DNA of 64,000 bases from Rhodocyclaceae bacterium. Its GTDB lineage: Bacteria > Pseudomonadota > Gammaproteobacteria > Burkholderiales > Usitatibacteraceae. The stretch lies in the NCBI GenBank assembly GCA_020247545.1, contig JADCIX010000001.1, positions 62,001 to 126,000 on the forward strand, given 5' to 3'. Every line of letters starts with the position of its first letter. The first letter of the stretch is position 1. Below are positions 19,253 to 28,931 of this stretch, one piece after another. Under the pieces are notes generated by a model. It was not told the DNA's origin, searched no databases, and saw only the letters and a program-made list of their open reading frames with translations. The translations under genes were made by a program, and so were the position numbers.

Positions 19253-20967
19253 TGGCCGGGGACAACATGGATAACCTACTCGAAGTACAAAACCTCAACG
19301 TCAAGTTTCGCCTCGACGGCGGCACGATCTTTGATGCCGTCAAAGGTGTTTCGTTTGACGTGCCGCGCAATTCAACCGTCGCCCTCGTCGGTGAATCAGG
19401 TTCCGGCAAATCGGTTTCGGCGATGTCGATTGTGCGGCTGCTACCGCCTGAGCAAGCGATCTTGTCGCCTGACAGCAAGATTCTGTTCAACGACCAGAAT
19501 TTGCTGGCGCTTGACGATGCACCAATGCGCAGCATCCGCGGCAAGGACATCTCGGTGATTTTTCAAGAGCCGATGACGTCTCTGAACCCGGTCTTCACCT
19601 GCGGCGACCAAATCGCCGAGACGCTGCGGCTTCATATGGGAATGACGCGCAGACAGGCATGGAGCCGTGCCGAAGAGTTGATGAATGAAGTCGGCATTCC
19701 GACCCCGAAGTTGCGGATGCATTCGTTCCCGCACGAGATGTCGGGTGGGCAGCAACAGCGCGTCATGATCGCCATGGCGATTGCCTGCGAGCCGCAGTTG
19801 TTGATTGCCGACGAGCCCACCACGGCGCTCGACGTGACCATCCAGAAGCAGATTCTGGATTTGATCGGATCACTCCAGCAGAAACACAAGATGTCGGTGC
19901 TGTTTATCACCCACGATCTGGCGGTGGTCGGTGAGATCGCCGATCACGTCGTCGTGATGCAGCAGGGGGAAATCAAAGAGAAGGGGACGGCAAAGGCAAT
20001 TTTTGAAGCGCCGCAGCACCCGTATACCAAAGCGCTACTGTCGTGCCGTCCGAATGTTGATTCGCGCCCGAAGCGGCTGCCCGTTATCGAAGATTTCCTG
20101 CGACCGGAAGGCTTGCGGTTGGAGAATCTCACGCAGCAAACCCGGGGTTATGCAGATGATGATGAAATCGTGCTCGACGTGCGTAATCTGTCGAAGCGGT
20201 TTCAACTCAAGGATGGACTGTTCAAAAAGCGTGAAGTCGCCGCCGTGCAGGGCGCCTCGTTCAAACTCGCGCGCGGCAAAACGCTCGGCTTGGTGGGGGA
20301 ATCGGGTTCAGGCAAAACCACGGTCGGCCTGACGCTCATGCGTTTGCATAGTGCGTCCGGCGGCGAAGTGCTATTCGACGGCGTCGATCTACTAAAGCTC
20401 TCCGAGAAGCAGATGATGAAGTACAAACGTCGCATCCAGATTGTGTTTCAGAATCCATACGCCTCGTTGAATCCACGCTTTACCGTCGGCCAAATTTTGC
20501 TGGAGCCGATGACCATCCACAAGATTGGTGCCAACGAGCAAGAACGTGTGCAGATGGCAATGGCGTTACTCAAGCGCGTCGGTATGCCAGAGGTATCGTT
20601 CTACAAATATCCGCACGAGTTCTCCGGCGGTCAGCGGCAGCGTATCGCCATCGCGCGATGTTTGACGATGAAGCCGGACGTGCTGATTTGTGATGAGTCG
20701 GTATCGGCACTGGACGTCTCCGTACAGGCACAGGTGCTCAACCTCCTGCAGGACCTGCAAGACGAGTACAAGATGAGTTACATCTTTATCTCGCACGACT
20801 TGGCGGTGGTGAAGTACATTTCCGATCAGGTCATGGTCATGTCCGAGGGGAATGTTATTGAAGTCGCCAACTCTGATGAGATCTATCTCCACCCACAGCA
20901 GGAATACACCAAGAAGTTATTGGGCTCTATTCCCAAGGGATGGCAGGAGGGGAAGCGAGCCGCTTAG
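19252..20967 (+). CDS. ABC transporter ATP-binding protein, two fused ATPase domains (OppDF/YejF type)
   Basis: A single polypeptide carries both nucleotide-binding domains that power the importer. Domain 1 has Walker A GESGSGKS (near residue 46) and signature MSGGQQQRV; domain 2 has GESGSGKT (near 349) and [15 protein letters not shown]. Each domain ends with the oligopeptide-family C-terminal extension. The ATG at 19252 overlaps the oppC-type stop; a GTG one codon earlier and an ATG at 19267 are also possible. Fusion of the two ATPases recalls YejF, and with two permeases and several binding proteins it completes the transporter. No clear terminator follows. Confidence 0.93.
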   Translation: MAGDNMDNLLEVQNLNVKFRLDGGTIFDAVKGVSFDVPRNSTVALVGESGSGKSVSAMSIVRLLPPEQAILSPDSKILFNDQNLLALDDAPMRSIRGKDISVIFQEPMTSLNPVFTCGDQIAETLRLHMGMTRRQAWSRAEELMNEVGIPTPKLRMHSFPHEMSGGQQQRVMIAMAIACEPQLLIADEPTTALDVTIQKQILDLIGSLQQKHKMSVLFITHDLAVVGEIADHVVVMQQGEIKEKGTAKAIFEAPQHPYTKALLSCRPNVDSRPKRLPVIEDFLRPEGLRLENLTQQTRGYADDDEIVLDVRNLSKRFQLKDGLFKKREVAAVQGASFKLARGKTLGLVGESGSGKTTVGLTLMRLHSASGGEVLFDGVDLLKLSEKQMMKYKRRIQIVFQNPYASLNPRFTVGQILLEPMTIHKIGANEQERVQMAMALLKRVGMPEVSFYKYPHEFSGGQRQRIAIARCLTMKPDVLICDESVSALDVSVQAQVLNLLQDLQDEYKMSYIFISHDLAVVKYISDQVMVMSEGNVIEVANSDEIYLHPQQEYTKKLLGSIPKGWQEGKRAA

Positions 20968-21183
20968 CAACGTGCTTGCGGACGTTATAGCAGCGGCAAA
21001 ACTGGCTCCAGCCCGGCGCAACTCTTCTGCTTGTACGTGCGAGTTGGAGATGACTGAAACGGGTGTCCAGAGTTGGTTGCCGCGTCAATAGACAATAGCA
21101 GTGCCGTTCACGCGAACGCTATATTTGGCGAGCAGTTTCAGCCAAATTTTGCCGAACACACTCGTGCATAAACTAGATGGAAT

Positions 21184-21573
21184 CTACATTGAGCAGAACA
21201 TCTCGCGGGTCAGCGAGATGAGTTTGATGATGCGTGGATCTTCAATCCGGTACAGTATCCTTTTGCCCTCACTTCGGCTGGCGACCATGCCGCTGGCTTT
21301 CAGGATCGCCAAGTGCTGGGATACATTGCCTTGGGTGGTGCCTACCGCCTCGACAATTTCCTGAACGGAAATCTCCCCCGACGAGAGCAGGCATAACACT
21401 TTGATCCGTAGCGGGTGGGACATCGCCTGCATCGCCACAGCGGCTTCTTCAATGTTCTGAGATTTGCCAATCAGGTCAAAAATGTCGGTGTTGGCGTCTG
21501 TAAGGCGCGCGGCACGTCGTTTGAAGGTGCGTTGTGGTGCGCCTGTGTCGATTGTTTTTTTCGCGGTAGCCAT
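21184..21573 (-). CDS. ArsR/SmtB-family regulator with a persulfide-sensor-like cysteine pair
   Basis: Winged-helix DNA-binding repressor. The core helices (MSHPLRIKVLCLLSSGEISV, then GNVSQHLAILKASGMV) are typical ArsR. Cys61 (VLCLL) and Cys127 (REMFCSM) are 66 residues apart. As I recall them, the redox cysteines of the sulfide/persulfide sensors SqrR and BigR have the same spacing and flanks. No CxC metal site is seen. An N-terminal extension of about 45 basic residues is unusual. The gene lies 7.3 kb from the sox genes, separated by the giant lipoprotein gene. A role in controlling sulfur oxidation is inference. Confidence 0.85.
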   Translation of the reverse strand: MATAKKTIDTGAPQRTFKRRAARLTDANTDIFDLIGKSQNIEEAAVAMQAMSHPLRIKVLCLLSSGEISVQEIVEAVGTTQGNVSQHLAILKASGMVASRSEGKRILYRIEDPRIIKLISLTREMFCSM

Positions 21574-21585
21574 TGGTGAACTCTA

Positions 21586-21797
21586 TCTGAATACTTCATA
21601 GGGGTGCGCCTTAAAGTGGGTGAGTGGGCGAGCGATTTTTCGCCTGACCGACCAAAGCATAGGGGGCTATGCTGGGGGAGGAGGGCGCGTGTTTGGCAAA
21701 CTCGGGTCTGTCGAAGCGCCCGAGGGTGAACGTGCAGCCCGCATTCACGGCAAAAGAGGAACGAGCCAAATCGCTTATCCACCCATTCAGATTCAGC
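21586..21797 (+). repeat. Miniature inverted-repeat element, decayed copy
   Basis: About 212 bp that aligns along its length with the copies at 38213-38391 and (reversed) 41521-41766. It starts TCTGAATACTTCAT, contains GCGAGCGATTTTT and an imperfect palindrome around AGCATAGGGGGCTATGCT, and ends with a degenerate CCATTCAGATTCAGC. It lies just upstream of the ArsR-type gene start. The remaining part of the 500-bp spacer (21798-22073) holds nothing I can recognise. Confidence 0.75.
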
Positions 21798-22073
21798 CTC
21801 ATTAGGCGCTCACTGATCAAAGCTACGTAGCGGGATTATTGTGCGGAATCCGCCAAGCCTCGACGAAGAAACTGTTCTGGCCATCTAATGGTCTCGCATC
21901 TTTTGGTAAAGCTCTAATTCTCAAAACCCGTCTGGAATTGCGCGCTGGCAATGACTGCGCGGCGGCGGGAGCCGCCGCAACCGACCCCAATCCGGCCTAC
22001 GATTTGCCCGACAAGCGGTCGTTCAAATGAGCAACAACATTGTTGGGTAGTGGCGTTGCGAGTTTAGCGTCAT

Positions 22074-25000
22074 CTAGGGTTGAACCGGCACAAACCCGGA
22101 TGGACTCGAGCCTGCATTCGCAATCACAGTTGGTGCTGCACCGTTGTCGTTCAGCAACCAAAGAGTAAGCGTCCCATCCGGTCGCTTCCAAACGACGTCC
22201 ATAATGCCGTCTCCGTTGAAGTCGCCTGCTGCGTAGAACTGCCAAGACGGGTCGGCGGTGAGAATCGGCAGTGTCGTTGAAGTGACCTGAAGAGCGCTGC
22301 TAGTACAAGACGCATTTTGGTCGTCCGGTAAGCCGGTGTACGTTGGCAAGCTCAAACCGGAGGCGTTGAGCGCAATCAACGACACAAGTCCCGTGGAGTT
22401 GTCTCGAACTAGGATATCGCCTCTGCCATTGCCCGTGAAGTCTGCCAACTTCAGCGCGGTCAAGTTCGTGGGGATATTCCCGATTAAGACGTTAGCGCAG
22501 GTGCGATTTGCTGTTGCCATCAGCGCCCGCGCCTGATTGGCAGGACTGACATAGACCATATCCGCAGCGCCATCGCCATTTAGGTCGGCTGCGCCGAGAA
22601 GGGTCCAGTTGAGGGGCGCACCACCACGCTTACGTACCTGAGTAACAGCGCTGCCGTTGGTAAACCAGATGTATGATACGCCGGTATCAGGGGAGTCAGT
22701 TACAACGTAACGCCAAACGAGATCGCCAAAGCCGTCGCCATCGAGGTCGCCCCCCGCCTGTACATCCCAGACTTGTTTGACCTGTCGCCAGAAAACTTCA
22801 TTCGATGGCGAAAAACCCCGCCAGATTTTGATGTCACCGAACGTTCCTTGCGTCATATTCTGGAAGGCAAGGTCTGACTTCCCGCTTCGGAAAAAGTCGC
22901 CTACACCAACCAAACGGTAACTTGGGCCTGGGTCCTGAAGTGCGCTAAATTGGAATCGGTTATTAAACAAGCGTGCGACTTGAAGTTGTGCTGAAGCGGA
23001 CCGGACGACGATTGCGCTTTTGCCGTTGCCATCTATGTCAATCCCACCACGCCTAGAAAGCTGAATTGGCCCCGATAACGATCGAATTGTTCGAGTCAGC
23101 GAAAAGTTCGGACAGTTGGTCGTGCTGCTAGCCGCTAAAGACAAGCAGGAGGCCACATTCCAAGAATAGATGCCCGGGCCAAAATTGCTTACCGTAAACC
23201 CAGTTGAAGTTTGGGTAGGCGGCAACGCGGGTGTTAAGACATCGGTGCCAGTTGTTCGGTTAAAGATATAGAACGAGTAGCCTGCCGCACCTTCAACCCT
23301 ACTCCAAGAGAAGTCCACGGAGCCTCCATTAATCACTGCTTGGTCAGCTGGCGAAACCAGAGTCGGTGCTGGCGGAGAGGGAGTTAGCTCGTCAGCGCTA
23401 CCCGGGTAGTAGACCGGGGTCGGTTTTCGGTACAAACCAACTGACGACCCGAGCTGACCCATTGCATTACTACCCCAGCAAACGACGGCATCGCCGACCG
23501 TGGCGCAAGTGTGCGACACGCCTGCCGCGATGGACGCCACCCTGCTACCGGGGGCGATTACGTCAACTGGAGTATTACTAAACGCTATTCCGTTTATACC
23601 CTGTAGGCTTCCCCAACACTTCACCCCCCCGGCAACAATTGCGCAAGTATGATAAGGGCCCACTGCAACTGCAGTAACACTGTTACCCGCCGCAAACACC
23701 TGAACCGGCACTCGGCTGTTGCTGTAAGACCCGTTGCCTAGCTGTCCACTGCTACCGTGGCCCCAACATTGCAGGCCACCGTTGACCACCGCGCAGGTGT
23801 GGAAGGTACCCGCGGAGACACTGGTGGCACCGGTACCAGCCGCGATTGATTGCACCGGCACGTTGGAGTCTGTCGTGCTGTTGTTGCCCAACTGGCCGTA
23901 CTGGTTCCAACCCCAACACCGCACGCCGCCACTGACGACCGCGCAACTATATGAATTTCCGGCGGTAACAGCAACTGCGCCAAGCCCTGCTGCAATTGAC
24001 TGCACCGGTGTATTTGAACCAGAAGTACTCCCGTTACCCAACTGGCCACTTCCTCCATTTCCCCAGCACTGCACGCCGCCGCTGACTACAGCACAAGTAT
24101 GGTATCCGCCCGCAGCAACTTGACCAACATTACCGGTAATGACTTGAACGGGCTGTGATGCGGAGGTCGAACTACCGTTACCAAGTTGACCGAACCTCCC
24201 GTCTCCCCAACAGCGAAGCGCTCCCGCAACCACGGCACAAGCGTGCTGATTGCCCACAGCAATGCTGGTTGCGCCAGAGTTCGCGGCAACCACCGAGACC
24301 GGTGTTGTGCTGTGGTTAGAAACACCATCCCCAAGGCCAAACTCATTAGTTCCCCAGCATGACACGCCTCCGCGTACCAACGCGCACGTCTGGCTCTCGG
24401 ACGAGGCGACTACAGTGGCATTTCCGCCGGCAGCAATTGCGACGGTTGGCGGCAAAGTAGAGGAGCTGCCATCGCCTACTTGGCCGCTCGCATTATTACC
24501 CCAGCACAATGTCTGCCCATTGACGATGGTACAGGTATGCGCAGCTCCGGTCGCTACGATCGTCGCGCCTGACTTGGCCGGGATCGTTTGTAGCGGCACC
24601 GAACTTGGGCTCGCACCACTATTGCCGAGCTGACCACTTGTGTTTAAGCCCATACATCGCACACCGCTGTCAATCACGAAACACGTGTGTCTGGCACCGC
24701 CCGCTACTGCCGTCACCCCACTTCCCGAAGGAACGACCTGCACGGGAACACTGGATTGGCGCGTGCTGCCATTTCCTAGCCTGCCATCTGATCCCTCCCC
24801 CCAGCAGCGCAGCCCGCCGTTAACCACGGCACAACTATGCCATTGACCGGCCGCAACGGAAGTCGCCCCGCTACCCACAGCAATTGCCTGGACTGGGGAA
24901 TTAGCAGAGACGCTACTGTTGTTGCCCAACTGCCCAAAGGCGCCGTTGCCCCAACATTGCACTCCGCCATTGACTGCGGCGCAGGTATGGTAGTCGCCGG

Positions 25001-28000
25001 TGGAAACTGCAGTGACGTTGCTACCCGCTGGGATAACGGATACGGGTACAGACCGGTTTGAGGTGTTGCCGGTGCCAAGTTGCCCGGTGTTGTTGTACCC
25101 CCAACATTGCACGCCCCCGGCTACAACCGCACACGTATGCTGAGAACCTGCCGACACGGCAGTAACGTTGCTGCCGCTGGGAATAGCCTGCACAGGGGTA
25201 TTAGAGTATGCGGTACTATTGTTTCCAAGCTGACCGTATGCACCGTAGCCCCAACACTGTGCACCACCGTTCACCACCGCGCAGGTGTGGTATGTCCCTG
25301 TGGAAATTTCGGTGACGTTGCTACCTGCCGCAATGACTTGAGTTGGCGAAGAGTTGTTCGAGTAATTGCCCGTCCCGAGCTGACCATAAGAATTCCCGCC
25401 CCAGCATTGAACCCCGCCGTTCACGACGATACAGGTGTGAGATCCGCCTGAACTGACGCGCGTCGCCGCTGGTGGCGATAGGCTTGGGCGTGCTCGCACT
25501 TCGATATTTGTGTTCAGCGTTGCCGACTCAATAGAATTGGTATAGCGAATCGAGACCGAATAAGTCCCGGGTTGGGCGCTCGTGCTTCCTGAAATCGTTA
25601 GGTTACCAAGACCATCATAGGTGGCGATCAAACCGGCTGGAAGCCCAGAAACGCTGACTGAATTTGGTGGCTGAGAGCCACCAATCAGCAATCTGCCAAC
25701 GTATGTTTGACCTGCCTGCACGACCGGAAAAGTGGAAGCCACCAGTTGCGCGCTAAAATCCAGAACTTCGATAGTCTGCGTAACCGGCTCGGCGGGTAAG
25801 AAATTACGGTCACCCACTTGAAATGCCTTGAGCTGACAGGATCCGCGCTTTACCAAGGTTACAGTCCTGTCATTCGCCAAACAGACTGATGGCGTCAAGC
25901 TTGTAAAGATTAGCGGTAGGTTTGACGACGCCGAAGCGTTTGGCGTCGTCGTACCGGCAGACACTCTCACTGATTGACCTGCAGGGAAACTGATTGTCTG
26001 CGCCGCGCCGTCCCCAACGATATCGACCGACGGATTGGATGCGCGAAAGACGCCTCTCCCGTACGTCGCAATAAGCAGGGTTCGGTTATCAAACCACTGC
26101 AAGTCTTCAATCGCGACACCCGGCGCAAGTTCTGGCGCCAATTTCCATGAAGCGCCATCGTTCTCGCTTGTGTAAAGCCCAAACTCAGTCCCTGCGTAGA
26201 GCATTGTATTTTTCAGGGGATGTTGCGTCACCGTGTATACATAACGATTACCCAAATTGCCGGTAATGTCCTGCCAGGTCGCTCCGCCATCAATGGTGCG
26301 AAAAATGGATTTGCTTGCCTGGGTGTAGCCAAACGTCGCATAGACTCGATTGGAATCTGACTGGTCAATGAAAAGCCGCGTCCCATACCCCCAAGTTCCG
26401 ATGGGCAATTTAAAGCTCTGCCAACTCGGAGTAGCGTCGAGAGCGTTTGAAGTCTTTTGCACTAGGCCGCCGGCCTGTCTAATCACCCAAACGACGTTCG
26501 CGTTACTTGGCGCAGCCGTTGCCGCGACAATGTTGTTTTTTGCGTCCGTAGGGTCAGGGCCGAGAATTTGCTTTCGTGTTGGTGCCGTGGTCCAAACATC
26601 ATCGCTCGCCCAAAGCGACGTGTTCATCATGTAAACTCGGTTCGGGTTATTTCTGTTTTGTTCGATGTAGGTGAAAAAGGGGTCCGATTCCGAGCCTGAC
26701 CAAATTGTCTTGGAGGTAACCCCTGTCTCGGTCAAATTCACTTGTGAAACTGCACCCTGCTGATAGGTCGTCAAAAACTGAAACGGGTTGTTCGGATTAA
26801 ACGCCGCACGCATGCCGTCGCCGCCGGTCGGCTGCCACCAATTGGCGGCGTCGCCCCGATACATCGTGGTGCCGTTGTCCTGCAGGCCCGTGATGATTGC
26901 GCCTCCCAACCATGCAGAACCATTAACATAGTAGCTCTGGGTGATGCGTAGATCGTTATTCAGGTACGTCAGCGGCCCGACCCTCGTCCTATAGTCTGCG
27001 TATGAAGCAGGATCCACTCGCAGTTGCGTCACATCATCTGCACGCCAAATGCCGCCATCATTGCCAAACCATACCCGCCGATTAGTAGACCCGTTGAAGT
27101 TGGGGTCAGTAAGAATAACGTGGTGATCCGCATGGAGCAATACGTTCAATCCGCCGTTGGCGTAGGCTGGCTCTGGGAACGGCAAGTTGACCGAAGAGAC
27201 CGGTCGGGTCGCATAGTCATTAACCATAGCCCATGTGCTGCCGCCGTCCAACGACTGCAGCACGACAATTTCGCCTAACAGGAGATGGTTGGCGTTTGTG
27301 GGATTTACCCAAAGGACATGGTTGTAGCCACCTTGGGATCGAGCATTAGCCCCCCAAGTTGAAGACGAGGCGCGCGCCAAATACACCCAGTCGTTGCCGC
27401 CGTTATCGGAACGCCAAATTTCATAGCGTTTATTGGCATCGCCAGATTTTGCGGTTATCGAGGCATAGACTCTTCCGGGGATGGATTTCGCATATGCGAA
27501 GTGGATATCGCGAGACTCACTTCTGTCATCACCCGGGAATCCGTTCGCATAACGCCAAGTCAATCCGAAATCACCTGAGACCAAGATGCCTCGATAGTCC
27601 GTATTGGCGATAAGGTTGTTGGCGTTGTTTGGGTCCTGGCGCAGCCATTTGACTCTGGAAAATGACGGGCTGTTGCCAGAAGTTACGCTCGTATTCAGTC
27701 GCTGCTGCCATGTCGCCCCACCATCGCTACTACCCCAAATTCCCTCATAGTCCGCAGAAACCAGCATCAAATTTGACTGCGTTGGGTGAATCACAATACT
27801 CCGTGCCAACGCAAGGGCGGTGCCGGCGCCACCGGCAGGTTTGATCAGGGTCCAACTATTGCCACCGTCTCGAGTGACGATGATTCCAGGACCAGACGAG
27901 TTTGCGTATTCCCCAGTCGTCGCAAAAATCGTATTCGGATTTCCCGGCATCATCGTCAGGCTAAATATGCCGACATAACCCAGCGCATCCGTTGTAGACC

Positions 28001-28598
28001 GCCACGAGTTACCTCCATCCAAGGATTTCCAAACCCCTCCCGTTACCGCGCCCAACCAAACGATGTTGGGGTTCGTTGGGTCTACAAGAATCGAGCGAAT
28101 ACGACCGCCGACATTGCCCGGACCCAGGTTGTCCCAAACCGCCGCGCCCTTTCGATTGAAGCCTGGCTGTGTCGACAACTCGGCAAGCGCCGCTTCTCGC
28201 TCTTCGAATGCTTGTTTCGCAGCGGCAGCGTAGCGTTTTTGATGCCCTTCAATGTCGCCCCCCATCCGCAGCAAGCGAAAGTATTGGTCTGCGCCGCCGG
28301 GGTACTCACCGGTTCGGGCCACCACGCCTTTAGTAAGGTGTCTGATCTTTCTGTCGGCCGAGGCTGCGCAAAAGTCCTTTAGTGAAACCGCCCGGTTTTT
28401 GAGCACCGTTTCAAGGTTTGCGGCCGTGATCTGCAAGCTCGCAGAAACGCTTTCGATTGTTGGCTGTTCAGGGCATGAAACCGTACTCAGCGACTTTTGA
28501 ATAATCGGATTTGAAATTGCATATTCGGGAGCTGGCACTGTCGAACATCCAGTAAGAGCCGTGATCGCCGCTGCAATCAAACCGTTAACTGTTTTCAT
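22074..28598 (-). CDS. Giant repeat lipoprotein: BNR/sortilin-like, RCC1 and FG-GAP repeats
   Basis: A 2174-residue predicted lipoprotein. The signal peptide ends in the lipobox LTGC (Cys18). About residues 150-860 hold BNR/Asp-box propeller repeats (SLDGGNSW, SSDGGATW, TIDGGATW). An Ig-like segment follows (about 955-1040). About 1045-1720 hold fourteen RCC1-type repeats of roughly 45-50 residues, most with an HTC...CWG cysteine pair and GQLGNGS turns. A fibronectin-like stretch (about 1760-1845) and five FG-GAP-like repeats with DxDGDG-type calcium loops (GDLDGDGFGD, ADLNGDGAAD) finish the protein. It is probably displayed on the outer membrane or cell surface. No enzymatic domain is evident. 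Function is unknown; adhesion or binding is only a guess. Confidence 0.9.
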   Translation of the reverse strand: MKTVNGLIAAAITALTGCSTVPAPEYAISNPIIQKSLSTVSCPEQPTIESVSASLQITAANLETVLKNRAVSLKDFCAASADRKIRHLTKGVVARTGEYPGGADQYFRLLRMGGDIEGHQKRYAAAAKQAFEEREAALAELSTQPGFNRKGAAVWDNLGPGNVGGRIRSILVDPTNPNIVWLGAVTGGVWKSLDGGNSWRSTTDALGYVGIFSLTMMPGNPNTIFATTGEYANSSGPGIIVTRDGGNSWTLIKPAGGAGTALALARSIVIHPTQSNLMLVSADYEGIWGSSDGGATWQQRLNTSVTSGNSPSFSRVKWLRQDPNNANNLIANTDYRGILVSGDFGLTWRYANGFPGDDRSESRDIHFAYAKSIPGRVYASITAKSGDANKRYEIWRSDNGGNDWVYLARASSSTWGANARSQGGYNHVLWVNPTNANHLLLGEIVVLQSLDGGSTWAMVNDYATRPVSSVNLPFPEPAYANGGLNVLLHADHHVILTDPNFNGSTNRRVWFGNDGGIWRADDVTQLRVDPASYADYRTRVGPLTYLNNDLRITQSYYVNGSAWLGGAIITGLQDNGTTMYRGDAANWWQPTGGDGMRAAFNPNNPFQFLTTYQQGAVSQVNLTETGVTSKTIWSGSESDPFFTYIEQNRNNPNRVYMMNTSLWASDDVWTTAPTRKQILGPDPTDAKNNIVAATAAPSNANVVWVIRQAGGLVQKTSNALDATPSWQSFKLPIGTWGYGTRLFIDQSDSNRVYATFGYTQASKSIFRTIDGGATWQDITGNLGNRYVYTVTQHPLKNTMLYAGTEFGLYTSENDGASWKLAPELAPGVAIEDLQWFDNRTLLIATYGRGVFRASNPSVDIVGDGAAQTISFPAGQSVRVSAGTTTPNASASSNLPLIFTSLTPSVCLANDRTVTLVKRGSCQLKAFQVGDRNFLPAEPVTQTIEVLDFSAQLVASTFPVVQAGQTYVGRLLIGGSQPPNSVSVSGLPAGLIATYDGLGNLTISGSTSAQPGTYSVSIRYTNSIESATLNTNIEVRARPSLSPPAATRVSSGGSHTCIVVNGGVQCWGGNSYGQLGTGNYSNNSSPTQVIAAGSNVTEISTGTYHTCAVVNGGAQCWGYGAYGQLGNNSTAYSNTPVQAIPSGSNVTAVSAGSQHTCAVVAGGVQCWGYNNTGQLGTGNTSNRSVPVSVIPAGSNVTAVSTGDYHTCAAVNGGVQCWGNGAFGQLGNNSSVSANSPVQAIAVGSGATSVAAGQWHSCAVVNGGLRCWGEGSDGRLGNGSTRQSSVPVQVVPSGSGVTAVAGGARHTCFVIDSGVRCMGLNTSGQLGNSGASPSSVPLQTIPAKSGATIVATGAAHTCTIVNGQTLCWGNNASGQVGDGSSSTLPPTVAIAAGGNATVVASSESQTCALVRGGVSCWGTNEFGLGDGVSNHSTTPVSVVAANSGATSIAVGNQHACAVVAGALRCWGDGRFGQLGNGSSTSASQPVQVITGNVGQVAAGGYHTCAVVSGGVQCWGNGGSGQLGNGSTSGSNTPVQSIAAGLGAVAVTAGNSYSCAVVSGGVRCWGWNQYGQLGNNSTTDSNVPVQSIAAGTGATSVSAGTFHTCAVVNGGLQCWGHGSSGQLGNGSYSNSRVPVQVFAAGNSVTAVAVGPYHTCAIVAGGVKCWGSLQGINGIAFSNTPVDVIAPGSRVASIAAGVSHTCATVGDAVVCWGSNAMGQLGSSVGLYRKPTPVYYPGSADELTPSPPAPTLVSPADQAVINGGSVDFSWSRVEGAAGYSFYIFNRTTGTDVLTPALPPTQTSTGFTVSNFGPGIYSWNVASCLSLAASSTTNCPNFSLTRTIRSLSGPIQLSRRGGIDIDGNGKSAIVVRSASAQLQVARLFNNRFQFSALQDPGPSYRLVGVGDFFRSGKSDLAFQNMTQGTFGDIKIWRGFSPSNEVFWRQVKQVWDVQAGGDLDGDGFGDLVWRYVVTDSPDTGVSYIWFTNGSAVTQVRKRGGAPLNWTLLGAADLNGDGAADMVYVSPANQARALMATANRTCANVLIGNIPTNLTALKLADFTGNGRGDILVRDNSTGLVSLIALNASGLSLPTYTGLPDDQNASCTSSALQVTSTTLPILTADPSWQFYAAGDFNGDGIMDVVWKRPDGTLTLWLLNDNGAAPTVIANAGSSPSGFVPVQP

Positions 28599-28717
28599 CG
28601 TGATCCCACTTTCTTACGTTTTTTTGGTGAGGCTGGTTGTTGTTAATTTATAGATTTATGAAACCAAGTGTTCGCGCCGCTTCAATATTGACCCAGGCTG
28701 CCGATTGAAATTTGATC

Positions 28718-28742
28718 TAGCCTGAATACTTCATGGGTCGCC
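28718..28742 (-). repeat. Solo end of the CTAG-associated miniature element
   Basis: Starting at the TAG of a CTAG (28717-28720), this 25-bp stretch matches the right terminus of the 38213 and 41521 elements (CCTGAATACTTCATGGGTCG). The similarity stops after about 26 bp, so only one end remains. It lies in the 333-bp spacer between the giant lipoprotein gene and soxC; with the 21586 copy it brackets the lipoprotein gene. Confidence 0.7.
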
Positions 28743-28824
28743 TGCCGTTTCGAAGTATGTTAGCTGGTGGCGATGTGCAAAACAATTTGGGTTTACCGTT
28801 TTGTTGCGGTGCAGCGTGACTTCG

Positions 28825-28842
28825 TATTAGATTAGCCTAATA
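28825..28842. promoter_or_regulatory. Inverted repeat upstream of soxC, possible operator
   Basis: TATTAG (28825-28830) and CTAATA (28837-28842) form a perfect 6-bp inverted repeat with a 6-bp centre, about 90 bp before soxC. AT-rich dyads of this size are used by ArsR-type repressors. That the nearby ArsR-type protein binds here is inference. No convincing -35/-10 pair was fixed around it. Confidence 0.35.
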
Positions 28843-28931
28843 TTAGCCGAACCTTATATCATCATATCCACTACACCCCACCACGCCCCACTACGCCGCG
28901 TTTATGCTGCGGGCTAATCGGAACCAGCAAT

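Noticed and set aside
23366-25451. Several plus-strand frames opposite the RCC1 repeats
   Set aside because: They are antisense shadows of repeated codons, with no start signals or families.
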